Shown here piece by piece: positions 9,326 to 19,022 of a stretch of DNA of 64,000 nucleotides (position 1 is its first letter; each line of letters starts with the position of its first letter). A model generated the notes under the pieces. That model made no database searches and was not told the origin of the DNA. It worked only from the letters and a program-made list of their open reading frames with translations. Source of the DNA: Acidimicrobiales bacterium (GTDB lineage: Bacteria > Actinomycetota > Acidimicrobiia > Acidimicrobiales > Aldehydirespiratoraceae). The stretch covers positions 20,744 through 84,743 of the forward strand of contig JAVJSI010000015.1 in assembly GCA_040219515.1 (NCBI GenBank). The letters are read 5' to 3'. The translations under genes and the position numbers were made by a program.

Positions 9326-10201
9326 GTGGACATCGCGGTCGAAGGAGTCACCGTCGGACACTGGACCGACGCCACCGCTCGCACCGGTTGCACGGTGGTG
9401 CGGTTCCCCATGGCCACGATTGCGTCGGGCGAGATCCGCGGCGGTGCCCCGGCGAGCCGGGAGTTCGCCCTGCTCGAACCCACGCGAACGGTGGGCACGG
9501 TCGATGCGGTGGTGCTGAGCGGTGGTTCGGCCTTCGGCCTGGCCGCCGCCGACGGTGTGATGTCGGTGCTCGAAGCCGAGGATCGGGGGCACCCGACCCC
9601 GCACGGTCGTGTGCCCATCGTGGTCGGGCTGTCGCTCTTCGATCTCGCCGTGGGCGACGCCTCGGTCAGGCCCGATGCGGCCGCCGGCGCCGCGGCCGCG
9701 CGCGCCGCCTCCAGCGACGCGGCGACAGGCCGTGTCGGAGCGGGTACCGGCGCGACCGTGGGGAAGTGGCGCGGCCCCGACCACATCCGCCCGGGCGGGA
9801 TCGGGATCGTGAACCTGCGACGCGGCGAGCTCACGGTCACGGCCATCGTGGCGAACAACGCCGCCGGTGAGGTCGCCGACGGTCAGGTGGAACGCGCCCT
9901 GCTCGACGGGACATTCGACGACTGGCCCGATCGGGCGGCCTGGGCCGAGGCCTCGAACACGGTCATCGGTGTCGTGGTCACCAACGCGACGCTCGACAAG
10001 GCCGCCTGCCGCCTGATCGCCGAAGGGGCCCATGACGGCCTTGCTCGGGCCATCACCCCGCCGCACATGCGAAGCGACGGCGACGGGTTCGTCGGCGCGG
10101 CGACCGGGCTGGTCGATGCCCATGTCGACGATGTGCGGCTGATGGCGGTCGTCGCGGTGGAGCAGGCCGTCCGGGAGTCGGTCGGTAGCATCGGGGAGTG
10201 A
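9326..10201 (+). CDS. P1 (DmpA/L-aminopeptidase D-esterase-like) family peptidase
   Basis: Members are self-cleaving N-terminal nucleophile hydrolases that act on small peptides, beta-peptides or amides. The signatures are LSGGSAFGLAAADGV, GRVGAGTGATVGKW and SNTVIGVVVTNATLDKAA. The Asn-Thr junction near residue 211-212 corresponds to the autoprocessing site, with Thr as the likely nucleophile. There is no signal peptide, so it is probably cytoplasmic. The GTG at 9326 gives the compact family start VDIAVEGVTVGHWTD; GTG at 9317 would add three residues. Neither start has a strong ribosome-binding site. The 3' end overlaps tsaE by four bases. The substrate cannot be deduced. Confidence 0.87.
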   Translation: MDIAVEGVTVGHWTDATARTGCTVVRFPMATIASGEIRGGAPASREFALLEPTRTVGTVDAVVLSGGSAFGLAAADGVMSVLEAEDRGHPTPHGRVPIVVGLSLFDLAVGDASVRPDAAAGAAAARAASSDAATGRVGAGTGATVGKWRGPDHIRPGGIGIVNLRRGELTVTAIVANNAAGEVADGQVERALLDGTFDDWPDRAAWAEASNTVIGVVVTNATLDKAACRLIAEGAHDGLARAITPPHMRSDGDGFVGAATGLVDAHVDDVRLMAVVAVEQAVRESVGSIGE

Positions 10202-10689
10202 ACGCTCCCGTCGACCTCTGCTGCGCCACGGCCTCCGCCGCGAGCACCCAGGCCCTCGCGATGGCCATCGCGCCGCTGATCACCGACGGAGATCTTCTCG
10301 TGCTGGTGGGCGACCTCGGCGCCGGGAAAACCGCGTTCACGCAAGGCATGGGTCGAGCCCTCGGGGTGCAGGAACCCATCACGAGCCCCACCTTCACGTT
10401 GGCCAACCGCTATCAGGGGCGGCTGACGGTGAACCATCTCGACGTCTATCGCGTCGAGGCGTTGGCCGAGGCGGAGGACCTCGCGTTGGTCGAGTTGCTC
10501 GACGACGGCGTGACGCTGATCGAATGGGGCGACGTGATCCTTCCCGCCCTCCCGGCCGATCGACTCGATGTGCGCATCTTGTTCGGCGACGACGACGATG
10601 CGCGTCGACTCGAGTTCACCGCGGTCGGGGAGCGGTGGACGGCCAGGCTCGATCTGCTCCGCACCGCCGCCGGCGAGTGGGCGACGTGA
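10198..10689 (+). CDS. tsaE: tRNA threonylcarbamoyladenosine biosynthesis ATPase TsaE
   Basis: TsaE is the ATPase partner of TsaB-TsaD in making t6A at position 37 of ANN-decoding tRNAs. The 163-residue protein has the P-loop GDLGAGKT, the switch-like SPTFTL segment, HLDVYR and the IEWGD motif, all typical. The GTG start overlaps the end of the peptidase gene (GTGA), and the stop overlaps tsaB. All three t6A complex genes are therefore in one tightly packed run with rimI. Confidence 0.95.
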   Translation: MNAPVDLCCATASAASTQALAMAIAPLITDGDLLVLVGDLGAGKTAFTQGMGRALGVQEPITSPTFTLANRYQGRLTVNHLDVYRVEALAEAEDLALVELLDDGVTLIEWGDVILPALPADRLDVRILFGDDDDARRLEFTAVGERWTARLDLLRTAAGEWAT

Positions 10690-11357
10690 CCACCCCACTG
10701 GTGTTGTCCATCGAGTCGGCCACGTCCTGCGTGGGCTGCGCGATCGGCACGGCCGATGGAGTGATCGCGTCCACCCACTCGACCCGGGCCCGACGCCACG
10801 CCGAGTCGCTCGCCCCGCAGATCGAGTTCGTCCTCGCCCAGGCGGGCGTGCACGTCACCGACATCGAGATGGTGGCGGTCGACGTCGGCCCGGGGCTCTA
10901 CACGGGGTTGCGGGTGGGCATCACGACCGCCCGGGCCATGGCCCACATGCTCGGCGTGCCGATGTTGGCAGTCTCCTCGCTCGAAGCGATCGCCCACGCC
11001 AACCGCGCCGGTGGCGCCATGACGGTGACGATCGACGCCCGGCGGGGCGAGGTGTTCCACGCGGCGTTCACGATCAGCCCCGGTGGCAGCATCGACGGCA
11101 CCGAACCTGCGGTCGGGTCCCCGTCCTCGGTTCCCTCCGACGGCCCCACCCGCGTCGTGGGCGACGGCGTGCTCGTCCATGCCGAGGCCCTCTCGGCGGC
11201 CGGTCTCCACATCGATGCCGACGGCGTCCACGTGCCCTCGCCCGACTCGATTCTCGCGTTGGCGACCAGTCGACTCGAGCGGGCGGTGCAACCGGTGGAG
11301 GTGCAGCCGCTCTACCTGCGTCGTCCCGATGCCGTGGCGAAGTGGGACATGGCGTGA
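10686..11357 (+). CDS. tsaB: tRNA threonylcarbamoyladenosine biosynthesis protein TsaB
   Basis: TsaB is the non-catalytic ASKHA-fold scaffold that binds TsaD and TsaE. The 223-residue product has LSIESATSCVGCAIG at the start, VDVGPGLYTGLRVGITTARAMAH and the TIDARRGEVFHAAF segment characteristic of the family. The GTG start was chosen over a longer frame because it overlaps the tsaE stop and gives the usual N-terminus. The C-terminal PLYLRRPDAV motif is normal. Confidence 0.94.
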   Translation: MTTPLVLSIESATSCVGCAIGTADGVIASTHSTRARRHAESLAPQIEFVLAQAGVHVTDIEMVAVDVGPGLYTGLRVGITTARAMAHMLGVPMLAVSSLEAIAHANRAGGAMTVTIDARRGEVFHAAFTISPGGSIDGTEPAVGSPSSVPSDGPTRVVGDGVLVHAEALSAAGLHIDADGVHVPSPDSILALATSRLERAVQPVEVQPLYLRRPDAVAKWDMA

Positions 11358-11869
11358 GCGACATCCACTACACGCGGATGGCCCCCCGTGACATCGACGC
11401 GGTCATCGCAATCGACACCGTCGCCTATCCCAACCCCTGGTCGGCTGCCACCTGGCGCAAGGAGTTGGCGGCCGCCGAACGACTGCACATGGTGGCGCTC
11501 GACGGTGCTCGCGTGGTCGGCCACGCCGGCCTGCTCTACGTGCTCGACGAGGTCCACATCACCACGGTCGCCACCGCCGAGGACCGGGCGAGCGAGGGCA
11601 TCGCCACGGCGCTGTTGGTGCGCTTGCTCACTGCGGCCCGCGACCACGGGGCCACTGCGGCGACGCTCGAGGTGCGTTCCGGGTCGGCCCGCCCGCAGCG
11701 CCTCTACGGTCGCTTCGGATTTCGCCCTGCCGGAGTGCGGCGCAAGTACTACCAGGACCCGATCGACGACGGCATCGTGATGTGGTTGCACGACCTCGAC
11801 AGCGAGGACGTCGCCCGCCGACTTGCCGATCTGTCGTCAGGCGACCTGGCCGCCGAGGGACAGACATGA
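11354..11869 (+). CDS. rimI: GNAT acetyltransferase, ribosomal protein S18 N-acetyltransferase RimI type
   Basis: RimI-type GNAT enzymes acetylate protein N-termini using acetyl-CoA. The 171-residue protein has the bacterial RimI landmarks: a start on acidic/aromatic residues with YPNPWSAATWRKEL, the acetyl-CoA pyrophosphate loop read here as DRASEGIATALLVRLL (canonical Q/RxxGxG/A), and LEVRSGSARPQRLYGRFGF ending in GVRRKYYQDP. The start is a GTG overlapping the tsaB stop. It lies between tsaB and tsaD, as in most actinobacteria, so the name is well supported by context. Confidence 0.9.
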   Translation: MSDIHYTRMAPRDIDAVIAIDTVAYPNPWSAATWRKELAAAERLHMVALDGARVVGHAGLLYVLDEVHITTVATAEDRASEGIATALLVRLLTAARDHGATAATLEVRSGSARPQRLYGRFGFRPAGVRRKYYQDPIDDGIVMWLHDLDSEDVARRLADLSSGDLAAEGQT

Positions 11870-11899
11870 ACAGGCAGACATGAGCAGGCAGACATGAGC
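11858..11899 (+). repeat. 14-bp tandem repeat x3 at the rimI-tsaD junction with three ATGA elements
   Basis: Three head-to-tail 14-base units occur here. Units two and three are identical and the first differs at three positions. Each carries CAGACATGA. The resulting ATGs are at 11866, 11880 and 11894. The first two open five-codon frames (MNRQT, MSRQT) whose TGA stops overlap the next ATG, and the third is the tsaD start. Confidence 0.85.
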
Positions 11900-12898
11900 A
11901 GTGACGTCATTCTCGGCATCGAGACGAGTTGCGACGAGACGGCGGCGGCGGTGGTCGCTCGGGCCGGTGACGTGCGGTCGAACGTCGTGTCGAGCCAGGT
12001 CGAGATCCACGCGCGCTTCGGTGGCGTCGTCCCCGAGGTCGCCAGCCGCGCCCATGTCGAGACGATCATGCCCGTCGTCGAGGAGGCCCTCCGCGTGGCG
12101 GACACGTCGCCGTCCGGCATCGACGCGGTCGCGGCCACCCACGGTCCGGGCCTCGTCGGTGCGCTGCTGGTGGGGGTGTCCGCAGCCAAGGCGATCTCGC
12201 TCGTGTGGGACGTTCCGTTCGTAGCCGTCAACCATCTCGAGGCACACCTCTACGCCGCGTTCCTCGAAGAACCCGACCTCGAGATGCCACTGGTCATCGT
12301 GCTGGTGTCGGGTGGTCACACCATGTTGATCCTGATGGAGGACCACCTCCGCTATCGAGTGCTCGGCTCGACCCTCGACGACGCCGCCGGCGAAGCGTTC
12401 GACAAGGTCGCTCGGTTCATGGAGCTCGGCTACCCGGGTGGCCCGATCATCGACCGCCTGAGTGCCGATGGCGATCCCGAGGCCATCGCGTTCCCGCGGG
12501 CGATGGTCAACGACGGATGGAACTTCTCGTTCAGTGGCCTGAAGACCGCGGTCGTCAACCATGTCCGCAAGCATCCCGACGTGGCGGTCGAAGACGTCGC
12601 CGCGTCGTTCCAGGAGGCGGTGGCCGATGTACTGGTGACCAAGGCGGTGCGGGCCGCTCGAGAACACGGCGCCAAGGGGTTGTGTCTCGCCGGCGGGGTC
12701 GCCGCCAACAGCCGGCTACGCGAGAAGATGGCCGCCGCGGCCGAGCGAGAGGGTGTGCGCGCGTTCCTGCCGAGCCGGGCGATGTGCACGGACAACGCGG
12801 CAATGGTCGCCGCGGCGGGGTGGTGGCGCCTGCGAGCCGACGGACCGTCGCGCCTCGACACGGGCGCCGACCCCTCGTTGCGGCTGCCCGCCCTCTGA
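11894..12898 (+). CDS. tsaD: tRNA N6-adenosine threonylcarbamoyltransferase TsaD
   Basis: TsaD transfers the threonylcarbamoyl group from threonylcarbamoyl-AMP to A37 of tRNA. The 334-residue protein has the ASKHA ATP-binding start IETSCDETAAAVV and the iron-binding histidines in HVETIMP and NHLEAHLYA. It also has LVSGGHTMLI, LDDAAGEAFDKVAR, the YPGGP loop and LAGGVAANSRLR. The true start is the third ATG of a 14-bp tandem repeat; upstream ATGs are out of frame and closed after five codons. Expression is probably coupled to rimI. Confidence 0.96.
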   Translation: MSSDVILGIETSCDETAAAVVARAGDVRSNVVSSQVEIHARFGGVVPEVASRAHVETIMPVVEEALRVADTSPSGIDAVAATHGPGLVGALLVGVSAAKAISLVWDVPFVAVNHLEAHLYAAFLEEPDLEMPLVIVLVSGGHTMLILMEDHLRYRVLGSTLDDAAGEAFDKVARFMELGYPGGPIIDRLSADGDPEAIAFPRAMVNDGWNFSFSGLKTAVVNHVRKHPDVAVEDVAASFQEAVADVLVTKAVRAAREHGAKGLCLAGGVAANSRLREKMAAAAEREGVRAFLPSRAMCTDNAAMVAAAGWWRLRADGPSRLDTGADPSLRLPAL

Positions 12899-12974
12899 GC
12901 CGAACGGCCCCTTTGGTCATGACAGACGTCGGTCTCGGCTGAAGTGACTTCCGGCCCTGGCCGATCTCCTCTGA

Positions 12975-14690
12975 GTGAACCGACTTCTCCGGCGTTTCGT
13001 CGAACGAGACCTTTCCCTGGTCGTGCGCTTTCGTCGCGGTCTGCGGGCGGGGTTTCTCGTCGCTGCCGGACTGGCGGTCGGAACGCTGGTTCTCGTCGAG
13101 GTCGCGACCTCGTCGTTGAACCACGATGTCGGATACGGGCACGAACTCGCGACCCAGCGGGCCGAGGTCGCTCGGCTCAGCGAACGTCTGGCCCTGCTCG
13201 CCGGTGTCGATGACGCGGCCGAAGGGAACCGACTTCGCATCGAGATGGGCTCCGCCGTCGTCGATGTGGCGCGTCGCCAGACAGAGCTGCAACGTACGGA
13301 CCCCGCACTCGCCGCGTCGACCGTCGAGTGGGAGGGCACTGTCGTGGAGTTCGACCGCGCCTTCGCCTCTGCGCTCGCGCTGCTCGACGAGTCCGTCGAG
13401 CTTCTCGCCGATCCCGACGCCTCGGCGCTCGTCGGTTCGCAGTCGGTCGTGGCGACGATCTCGGCCCTCGCTGCGCTGGACCCCGTCTACGAGGCCCGGA
13501 CCGACACCCGGGCCGACGCGGTGTTCGAGACCACCGCGACCCTCCGGCAGCAAGGTCGATGGGTGGCCGGTCTCGCGCTCGCCGCTGCGATCCTGCGGCT
13601 GGTGGTGCTCGGGCGCCCTCTGGTGCGCCAACTCGAGATCGACAACGAGGAGTACCGGCGCACCACCGAGGAGGGCGTCGAGATCCAGATGCGATCGATC
13701 GTTTCGTCGCGCCTGGCCGAGGGCATGGAAGCGGTCGACGACGAGCAGGGTGTCCGTGTGGTCGTCGAGCGGACCCTGGCGCGGCTCATGCCGACGCGTC
13801 CGGCCGAGATGCTCCTGGCCGATTCGTCGAAGGCTCATCTGGCGGTTCAGGCCGGCAACCCGCTGCTGCCGACCCCGGGGTGCGATGTCCAGTCGCCCTG
13901 GTCGTGCCCCGCGGTGCGCCGCGGCCGGACGCAGGTGTTCGACGATTCCGATGGGCTGCGGGCGTGTCCGCATCTCTCCGGGCGCCCGGAGGGCGCGTGC
14001 TCTGCGGTGTGCGTGCCGGTGGCGTTCGTCGACGATTCGATGGGTGTCCTGCACGTCACCGGTGAGGTCGGATGGACACCGAACGACTTCGAGGTGTTCG
14101 CCCTCGAGGCGCTGGCCGGCCAGGCGGCCGTCCGCCTCGGTACGATCCGGTCGTTCGAGAAGGCCGAAATCCAGGCCGGTACCGATGTGCTGACGGGATT
14201 GCCGAACCGCCGAGCAGTCGAAGACCACCTCGCCCGGTTCCTCGGCACTCGAACAAGCGGCGCAGTCGCAATCGCCGACCTCGACCACTTCAAGGCACTC
14301 AACGACACGTACGGCCACGAGGTCGGGGATCGCTCGCTTCGGGTGTTCGCGGAGGTCTTGCGGGGAGCGGTGCGTGAGCAGGACATCGCCGGACGCTGGG
14401 GCGGTGAGGAGTTCGTGCTCGTGCTCCCCGGGATGTCGGCTCGCGAGAGCGTCTCGATTCTCGACCGTATCCGTACCGACCTGGCGGTCGCCTGTGCTCG
14501 CGGCGACGGGCCGCTGTTCACGGTGTCGATCGGCGTTGTCGACACGAACGCCGGCACCGGCCTGGGGACCCTGATCGGGCTCGCCGACCAGTGTCTCTAC
14601 GCGGCCAAGGAAGCGGGCCGCGACCGAGTCATCGTCGGACCGGTCGGTACCGTCGCAGCTGACGGGGCGACCTTCGAGGCGCTCGCATGA
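12975..14690 (+). CDS. membrane-anchored GAF-GGDEF diguanylate cyclase, paralog 1
   Basis: Predicted to make cyclic di-GMP. The 571-residue protein has a membrane segment near residues 25-45, an extracytoplasmic helical region, and a second membrane segment near 193-212. A GAF-like domain follows, then a GGDEF domain. The catalytic motif is GRWGGEEF, the substrate site is TGLPNRR and DLDHFKALND, and an intact inhibitory RxxD site (REQD) lies five residues before GGEEF. The GAF region has five cysteines at about 303, 311, 331, 342 and 346; four share exact spacing with the next gene. The GTG start gives a basic N-terminus before the first membrane helix. It overlaps the next gene by four bases. 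Confidence 0.88.
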   Translation: MNRLLRRFVERDLSLVVRFRRGLRAGFLVAAGLAVGTLVLVEVATSSLNHDVGYGHELATQRAEVARLSERLALLAGVDDAAEGNRLRIEMGSAVVDVARRQTELQRTDPALAASTVEWEGTVVEFDRAFASALALLDESVELLADPDASALVGSQSVVATISALAALDPVYEARTDTRADAVFETTATLRQQGRWVAGLALAAAILRLVVLGRPLVRQLEIDNEEYRRTTEEGVEIQMRSIVSSRLAEGMEAVDDEQGVRVVVERTLARLMPTRPAEMLLADSSKAHLAVQAGNPLLPTPGCDVQSPWSCPAVRRGRTQVFDDSDGLRACPHLSGRPEGACSAVCVPVAFVDDSMGVLHVTGEVGWTPNDFEVFALEALAGQAAVRLGTIRSFEKAEIQAGTDVLTGLPNRRAVEDHLARFLGTRTSGAVAIADLDHFKALNDTYGHEVGDRSLRVFAEVLRGAVREQDIAGRWGGEEFVLVLPGMSARESVSILDRIRTDLAVACARGDGPLFTVSIGVVDTNAGTGLGTLIGLADQCLYAAKEAGRDRVIVGPVGTVAADGATFEALA

Positions 14691-16375
14691 GGCCCCTGCA
14701 CCTGCGGTTCGCTCGCGGCTATCAGATCGGTCTCGTGATCGGTGTCCTCATCGGCGCGGGTGTCTGGTTCTCGACACAGTCCGGACTCGACGCGGTGCAG
14801 GCGTCCAACGAGGACGCTCGTATCGCCGCCGCCGTGGCCCTCGATGCACAGTCCGTGGGCGCGACACTCGGCCAGATCGAGGACGCGCCGGAGTCGCTGG
14901 TCCTGCGGGCCGATCTGGCCCGTCACGCGACGACGCTCCGCGAGAGCTGGACGAAGCTGGCACCGTTCGCCGATCAGCCCGACGACGTTCGAGGGCTCCT
15001 CTCGGGGAGCGAGGGCCTGGCGGCACAGGTGACCCCTTTCCTCGACGATGTCGACCTTCTCGCTGGCTCCGGTGCAGCGGGCGCTGACGCTCTCGACGAG
15101 GAACCACGCGTTGCCGCGAGCCGGCTGGAGGGGATCGCGTTCGAGATCGCGGATCGGGTGGAACCTGCGATCCGCGCCGAGGAAGCGCTCGCCGATCGTG
15201 CCATCGCGGACGCTCGAACAGCGAGCCACCTGCTCTTCGTCGCCGCCGTCGGGTTCCTCCTGTTGCTCGTCGGCCTGTTGTTGCGGCCACTGAGGAAGCG
15301 ATTGGAGCTGGAGTCGGCGGCGTTGACGGACGCCAACCTCGTCCACCAGGCCGAGGCGCGGCGCCAGGAACTGGCGACGCATCTGAGTGACGGCCTGGAG
15401 GCTGCCGAGACCGAGGGCGAGACGAACCTGGTGGTCGGTCGCGCCTTCGCCAAGCTGATCCCCGACCACGAGGTCGAGATGCTGATCAGCCCCACTGGAC
15501 GCGGCGCACTCACCTCGGCGGTCGTACATCCGGTACACGGCGGTCCGGGGTGCACGGTCGACTCCACGCGGTCCTGTCCTGCGGTACGGCGTGGCCGGAC
15601 CATGACGTACGACGACTCGGCGGCGATCAACGCGTGCCCCCACCTGACCGGCCGCGAGGGCGGCGCCCGGGCCGCGACCTGCGTCCCGATCAGCTTCATG
15701 GGCGAGTCGATGGGAGTGCTCCACGCGACCCACGATGTCGGCGAGTCGCTGGGGCAGGAAGAGATCGATCTCCTCGGCATGGTCGCGAGCCAGGTGTCGA
15801 TCCGCCTCGGGACCCTTCGGTCGTTCGCGCAGGTGGAGATGCAGGCGTCGATCGATCCGTTGACGGGGCTGCCGAATCGTCGGGCCACCGAGGACCGGCT
15901 GCGTCGGCTGCTCTCGACCGGCGGGACGGGGTCGATCGCGATGGCCGACTTCGACCATTTCGAGCTTCTCAACGATCGGCACGGTCACGACGCCGGCGAT
16001 CGCGCCCTGCGCATGTTCGCCGAAGCGGTCCGCGAGGCCCTGCGAGGTGAGGACTGGATCGGACGTTGGGGTGGCGAGGAGTTCCTGTTCGTTCTGCCGG
16101 GCATGAACGCCTCGGAAGCAGTTGTTGCGCTCGATCGGGTCCGCGGCCGGCTGGCCGATGCCTGTGACCGGGCGGAGACGCCGGCGGTCACCGTGTCCAT
16201 GGGTGTGGTCGACACGTCCGCTGCCTCCGGCGCCGATGAGCTCGTGCGGCTCGCCGACGACGCGTTGCTGGCCGCGAAGACCCAGGGCCGGGATCGGGTC
16301 GTCCAGGGACCGGTACTCGGCTCTTTCGCCGCCGATGCCGCAGCCGACGATCCTCACGGAATCGCGGCGTCGTGA
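14687..16375 (+). CDS. membrane-anchored GAF-GGDEF diguanylate cyclase, paralog 2
   Basis: This 562-residue tandem paralog of the preceding gene has the same layout. There is a membrane helix near residues 13-29, a periplasmic helical region, a second helix near 184-205, a GAF-like domain and a GGDEF domain. It keeps TGLPNRRATEDRL, FDHFELLND, GRWGGEEF and an RGED inhibitory site. Cysteines lie at about 289, 297, 317 and 332, giving the pattern C-x7-C-x19-C-x14-C shared with paralog 1. The ATGA overlap makes the two genes one transcription unit. No EAL or HD-GYP partner is in the window. Confidence 0.88.
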   Translation: MRPLHLRFARGYQIGLVIGVLIGAGVWFSTQSGLDAVQASNEDARIAAAVALDAQSVGATLGQIEDAPESLVLRADLARHATTLRESWTKLAPFADQPDDVRGLLSGSEGLAAQVTPFLDDVDLLAGSGAAGADALDEEPRVAASRLEGIAFEIADRVEPAIRAEEALADRAIADARTASHLLFVAAVGFLLLLVGLLLRPLRKRLELESAALTDANLVHQAEARRQELATHLSDGLEAAETEGETNLVVGRAFAKLIPDHEVEMLISPTGRGALTSAVVHPVHGGPGCTVDSTRSCPAVRRGRTMTYDDSAAINACPHLTGREGGARAATCVPISFMGESMGVLHATHDVGESLGQEEIDLLGMVASQVSIRLGTLRSFAQVEMQASIDPLTGLPNRRATEDRLRRLLSTGGTGSIAMADFDHFELLNDRHGHDAGDRALRMFAEAVREALRGEDWIGRWGGEEFLFVLPGMNASEAVVALDRVRGRLADACDRAETPAVTVSMGVVDTSAASGADELVRLADDALLAAKTQGRDRVVQGPVLGSFAADAAADDPHGIAAS

Positions 16376-16404
16376 CGATGTCGAAAATTCTCCCGCGCCC
16401 GTAG

Positions 16405-16433
16405 TTGTCCGCGCCGTGCGCTGGTCGTATCGT
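16405..16433 (+). promoter_or_regulatory. candidate groES promoter
   Basis: TTGTCC is separated by 17 bases from TATCGT, and the second element runs into the left arm of the CIRCE operator. Overlap of a housekeeping promoter with CIRCE is the arrangement expected for HrcA repression. Confidence 0.5.
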
Positions 16434-16459
16434 TAGCACTCGGCACATCAGAGTGCTAA
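16433..16459 (+). promoter_or_regulatory. CIRCE element (HrcA operator)
   Basis: This is a perfect match to the consensus inverted repeat TTAGCACTC-N9-GAGTGCTAA, placed 53 bases before the groES start. It predicts HrcA repression of groES-groEL with heat-induced release. No hrcA gene lies in the window. Confidence 0.96.
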
Positions 16460-16512
16460 CGACCCCGCTCGCCATGCCGGCGAGCGTGAAGAAACCGATC
16501 TCGGAGGATCGA

Positions 16513-18461
<1,949 letters not shown>

Positions 18462-18464
18462 CCC

Positions 18465-18511
18465 TTCTGTGAGCTCGAACGGCGCACACGTGCCCATCCA
18501 AGCTCACAGAA
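18465..18511 (+). terminator. stem-loop just after groEL
   Basis: Perfect 11-base arms (TTCTGTGAGCT / AGCTCACAGAA) flank a 25-base loop, starting four bases after the groEL stop. There is no T-run, so it may be an RNA 3'-end stabiliser or a non-canonical terminator rather than a classic one. Confidence 0.5.
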
Positions 18512-18526
18512 CCGAAATGTAGGGGT

Positions 18527-18560
18527 GGCCCGGGCGATTGCCCGGGCCGCTCCGGTTTTG
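18527..18560 (+). terminator. Rho-independent terminator of the groE operon
   Basis: Perfect 9-base GC arms (GGCCCGGGC / GCCCGGGCC) with a GATT loop are followed by GCTCCGGTTTTGT. The strong stem and T-run end the groES-groEL transcript before the next gene. Confidence 0.75.
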
Positions 18561-18578
18561 TCACTAGGTTCGGCGCTG

Positions 18579-19022
18579 ATGGCATCTCACGGGGGACGGC
18601 GGCTGATCCGGGTACCGATCGGGCTGCCGGCGACCCTGGGCGTCCTCGCCGTGCTCTGCCTGTTGGCCCCGTGGGTTCGCAGCGGGAGCGTCGATCGATC
18701 CACCATCGACCTGCTGTCGTCGGCGAGCGCGCTCGAGCTGTGGGACGGACGCGACGAGGCGATCGCGCTGGGGGCGTGGTTTCTCCTGCCGGTCCTCGCC
18801 GCAGCGGCCGCGCTCGCGGCTGCGTGGGGGCACCGAAGGTTCAGTGCGTGGTGTGTCGTGCCGATAGGACCTCTGATGGCAATGGCATGGCTGGCAGTCG
18901 TGTGGTCGCCGTTCGACGCCCGCTGGGGCGCCTGGCTCGGCACGATGACGGGCACGGCGGCGACGACGCTGGCCGGATCACTTCTCTTCACCCGATCGAC
19001 ACAGGCGGCACCCACCTCATGA
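18579..19022 (+). CDS. hypothetical four-helix membrane protein
   Basis: I do not recognise this family. The 147-residue product has about four hydrophobic segments, for example GLPATLGVLAVLCLLAPWV and GAWFLLPVLAAAAALAAAW, with short loops. It is predicted to be an integral membrane protein. The ATG at 18579 was preferred over an upstream GTG, which lies inside the groE terminator. The stop overlaps the next gene (ATGA), so the two are probably co-expressed, and it may assist the large anchored protein that follows. Confidence 0.68.
   Translation: MASHGGRRLIRVPIGLPATLGVLAVLCLLAPWVRSGSVDRSTIDLLSSASALELWDGRDEAIALGAWFLLPVLAAAAALAAAWGHRRFSAWCVVPIGPLMAMAWLAVVWSPFDARWGAWLGTMTGTAATTLAGSLLFTRSTQAAPTS

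Noticed and set aside
11858..11899. Possible CRISPR-like array from the short tandem repeats here and at 24.83 and 33.46 kb.
   Set aside because: There are no spacers; the units are directly tandem and too few, and no cas genes are near.
12898..12940. Possible terminator after tsaD from AGCCGA and TCGGCT.
   Set aside because: Only six-base arms with a long loop and no T-run; too weak to call.
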